Made by a program: the position numbers and the translations under genes. Shown in pieces: positions 61,512 to 64,000 of a DNA stretch of 64,000 nt. The notes beneath the pieces are model-generated. The model made no database searches, was not told where the DNA came from, and was given only the letters and a program-made list of their open reading frames with translations. The DNA is taken from the NCBI GenBank assembly GCA_025024175.1, contig QCXZ01000001.1:16182001-16246000 (forward strand), given 5' to 3'. Source of the stretch: Rhyzopertha dominica (Eukaryota; Arthropoda; Insecta; Coleoptera; Bostrichidae). Each line of letters begins with the position of its first letter. The stretch's first letter is position 1.

Positions 61512-62520
61512 TACGAGGGCATACTGATATGTATCTGGCCAACCATACAAAATACCACAATATTTTAAAACAAAATGTAACTTATTCAGCATAATCTCCT
61601 TTAAGAGTTATATGATTGACAGAACGTTCATAAAGTAATTCTAAAACCTTGGAAAAAAATTCTTTATCGTGGTTTGCACACTATTCCTCAACAGCACATA
61701 TGACAACATGATTTGTGAAAAATCTTTTATCTTTCGAATGTTTTTTGAACTTTAGAAATAAATAGTAGTCTTCGTTGCTAAATCGGGAGAATAGGGCATG
61801 TGGTCAACCAATTCAAAAGCAATTTTATCCATTTTTTGCAATGCAATTAGTGACTTGTGGGCAGGGGCATCATCTTGCAAGTAGAGCACACCATTGGCAA
61901 GTTTTCTACGTTGTTTCTGCACAAGTCTTTCATGTAATTTAATTAGCAACTCATTATAATATGCTCCCATGACAGTTCTGTGGTGTTCATTCAAAGGCCA
62001 TTGTAAGTCAACTGGATATTAATCCCAAAAACATACATACAGATGAATACAAAACAGTCATAGTGATGGATCCATGTTTCGTCCTAGTGGCAATGTGATT
62101 CAAAATGTGTGAGTAATCTTCAAAACAACGGCATATTTCAGAATACATTTGATTAAAACCTTTCTCATTCCCAAATCGTGTTGAACAATATGAAACACAC
62201 TTTCATAGGCAATATGCAATGTTTCTGCTATTTGTGTGAGCACAATTCGTCGATCTTGTAAAATCATATCATGAATAAAATATATATTTTCCAGAGTGGT
62301 CACAGAAGTTGGTCTTCCTGAACGCTGTCAATCTTTGACATTTGATCTTCCTCGTTTAAATTCCGCAACCCACTTTTCAGTAGTGGTATATAAATGACAC
62401 TGATCAAAACTGTTTAAAAAATAAACACTTAATAAATGATCGAAACTTGTCTTTATCAAAATCTAGCTTTTTCTCAGTCATGCCCTTTTCAAAATTTCAC
62501 AGTTTTGTCACAACTTAACT
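61512..62520 (-). pseudogene. Broken mariner transposase
   Basis: Read right to left. Helix-turn-helix residues occur around 62,340-62,100 (MTTLENIYFIHDMILQDRRI, then LTQIAETLHIAYESVFHIV), preceded in other frames by a GR.SV.TL-type junction. The first catalytic Asp is in DETWIHHYD at about 62,083-62,057. The second is in LQDDAPAHKS at about 61,876-61,850, and PYSPDLA follows at about 61,780. Frameshifts separate these parts, and another falls right after PDLA, where the third catalytic Asp should be; EDYYLF appears in the next frame. It is therefore inactive. A possible left tip is TACGAGGGCATACTGATATG near 61,516, but no matching right tip was found. It lies antisense, downstream of the last visible kinase exon. 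Confidence 0.85.
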
Positions 62521-62634
62521 TTTGGATGCCAAATTTTGACAGCTTATTTATAAAACATTGTAGTTGCTTATAATCAAAGATAATTTTTCACTTGCCTGCA
62601 TTTTTAATGAACATAAGAGATAGTTATTGGTTAA

Positions 62635-62745
62635 CAAGTCAACATGTTATAAAAAAGTATTGCCAACTATGACTGGAATTTGATCCCAGCACCTTTTGAT
62701 TGCTAATCTAATGTGCTAACCACTGCACTATCAAAGCGACATATA
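62635..62745 (-). repeat. tRNA-like SINE fragment (minus)
   Basis: On the minus strand the block at 62,737-62,667 reads GCTTTGATAGTGCAGTGGTTAGC, later GGGATCAAATTCC, the positions of Pol III A and B boxes. It runs into CAATACTTTTTT, the same tail context as the 4646 element. The anticodon arm does not fold. Confidence 0.5.
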
Positions 62746-62770
62746 TACATATACCTCGAATTTGAATAGG

Positions 62771-62880
62771 GCTTTGAGTGCAGTGGTTAGCATTTTTGAC
62801 TAGTAATCTGGCTATAGGGAGCGTGCAGGTTGACCTGTAGCGCCACCGGTGGTTAAATAATGCAAGGGATTGAAAAAGAA
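62771..62880 (+). repeat. tRNA-like SINE fragment (plus), head-to-head with the previous one
   Basis: GCTTTGAGTGCAGTGGTTAGC starts the plus-strand copy, and GTGCAGGTTGACCTG may be the B-box position. It is followed by AGCGCCACCGGTGG, which also occurs near 5105. It starts about 34 bases from the head of the minus-strand copy. Confidence 0.45.
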
Positions 62881-63328
62881 GATTCGAAACTATTATTATT
62901 AGTAGTTACTATAATACCTCTGACAGGCTGTCGTTGTTATAAAAAATACATCTAAAACAATATTTGATTATTATTTTGCGCATTTCACATAAAGACTCGT
63001 TTTTGTCGTGTCACTTTACATATGATTTAATTTGTATTTGTACCCCACATTTATCTGTTCAATGCACCAGAGGCTATCACAGGGGGTATTAACTCTATCT
63101 GTCATTTTCATGCAAACAGGCAGCGCCATCTAAACTTGTCTCATGGTTATAGCTATGGTTTGATATTTGATCATAAAATCGTTAGATGGCGACGTTGCAG
63201 TTTCAAAATCATAATAAGCTATGGGTAGTTTGACGTTTTTTTTACTTTTAAGACAGAAACTTAAGTGTGTTTGGTGACCAATGCCTTAAACGCATTCTTA
63301 TAGTTTCTTGTGTGTGCATTGTGATAAA

Positions 63329-64000
63329 ATGAGGCCTTGCTGTGTTCCTGTATGTGACAACCAAACTGCGCCACGGTAAGAGAATTATATATAATAGCAT
63401 TAGCTACTTATTTTTATCTTATTAGCATGCTACCTAATTATATGCATTTATAATGCTGTAACATTATGATGTGAAAATTGTAGATTTTTTCATGCTGTAA
63501 ACATTTTTAGTGTGAATGTGTTGTTGCTGTATGCATTTTGTGTTACTTAATATTAAAAATTTTTTAAGATTTAATTAAAAAAATTCCAGAAAAGTGAAAA
63601 AAAAAACATTGTTGAAGGCTTGTTTCGGTCAAATGATCATAAAATGTTTATAATTTGTTTTAATTTTGCTTATTTAGGTATGCTATTCCAAGTGACCGGC
63701 GAGTGCAGGAAATCTGGTTGAATAGAATTCAAAATCCTAAATTAAGCACTGAATTAGGAAGTAGGTACTTAAAAAACTACGTGGTATGTAAATTACATTT
63801 TGAAGGCATCTGCATGGACAAAGAAAATAAATTAAAAAAATTTTCTCTGCCAACTCTTAACTTGCCAGGTAAGCAATAAAGTATATAAATATTTTGTACA
63901 AGAAGTTACAGCTTACTTAATTTTTTAGGATATGAATCTGATGATGACATGGAAAGTCATTGCTTTTCCTATCCGCCATCTGAGGCCAGGAAGGGTTTTG
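63329..64000 (+). CDS. THAP-domain protein, first three exons, cut by the window end
   Basis: Exons 63329-63375, 63678-63868 and 63929 to the window end join in frame from the ATG at 63,329. The first 79 residues form a THAP zinc finger, a C2CH DNA-binding fold. They read MRPCCVPVCDNQTAPRYAIP, then EIWLNRIQNP, then CKLHFEG with the paired C..H, and end in an LKKFSLPTLNLP box in place of the usual AVPTIF. The order Cys-x(4)-Cys ... Trp ... Cys-x(2)-His ... C-terminal box is complete. An acidic stretch (YESDDDMES) follows. THAP fingers occur both in host regulators and at the N-terminus of P-element-type transposases; the visible part cannot tell these apart. It could be a separate gene or an insertion inside a kinase intron. 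Confidence 0.85.

Noticed and set aside
1..64000. CRISPR array, phage, operon or other prokaryotic system
   Set aside because: The window is intron-bearing animal DNA. The tandem repeats seen lack spacer structure and belong to retroelements or microsatellites.

Overview
The window is nuclear DNA of an animal, most likely an insect and possibly a beetle. It is AT-rich, and its genes are split by GT-AG introns that are either 52-76 nt long or several kilobases long. The short introns, the single NFAT5-like gene and the mixture of TA-flanked CAGGGT-ended DNA transposons, hAT, mariner and non-LTR elements all fit an insect. The order-level guess is inference only.

Layout: (1) 1-10.3 kb holds no gene I can support. 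It carries two copies of a TA-flanked MITE, tRNA-like SINE pieces, an ATATT microsatellite and broken Tc1/mariner-type transposase fragments. (2) 10.3-27.8 kb, plus strand: a complete NFAT gene (Rel-homology transcription factor, NFAT5-like). Its eight coding exons join in one frame to 1129 residues, preceded by a GC-richer putative 5' leader/promoter. (3) 29.16-35.47 kb: a retroelement bounded by two 923-bp LTRs that look identical and a 4-bp target duplication. Its gag-pol has been replaced by a decayed LINE. (4) 35.5-37.4 kb: intergenic, with a hAT-like end. (5) 37.4-55.0 kb, minus strand: a complete Edc4/Ge-1 gene (mRNA decapping scaffold). Its twelve coding exons join to 1125 residues. 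All four of its large introns are filled by transposons: a foldback-type family in two copies, a second TIR family in two copies, a hAT transposase fossil and a 51-bp CAGGGT hairpin. (6) 55.0-56.7 kb: the divergent intergenic region shared by Edc4 and the kinase. (7) 56.7-61.0 kb, plus strand: three exons of an HRI-type eIF2-alpha kinase (EIF2AK1), 445 residues, stopping just after the APE motif. (8) 61.5-62.5 kb: a broken mariner on the minus strand, then head-to-head tRNA-like SINE pieces. (9) 63.3-64.0 kb: the start of a THAP-domain gene, cut by the window end.

The three host genes are not an operon, but two share a theme. Edc4 controls mRNA decay in P-bodies, and the eIF2-alpha kinase controls translation under stress. 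They are divergently transcribed across a 1.7-kb spacer. NFAT5-type factors answer osmotic and other stress. All exon joins were checked by hand for reading phase and splice dinucleotides. No homology search was run, so family names rest on motif recognition.
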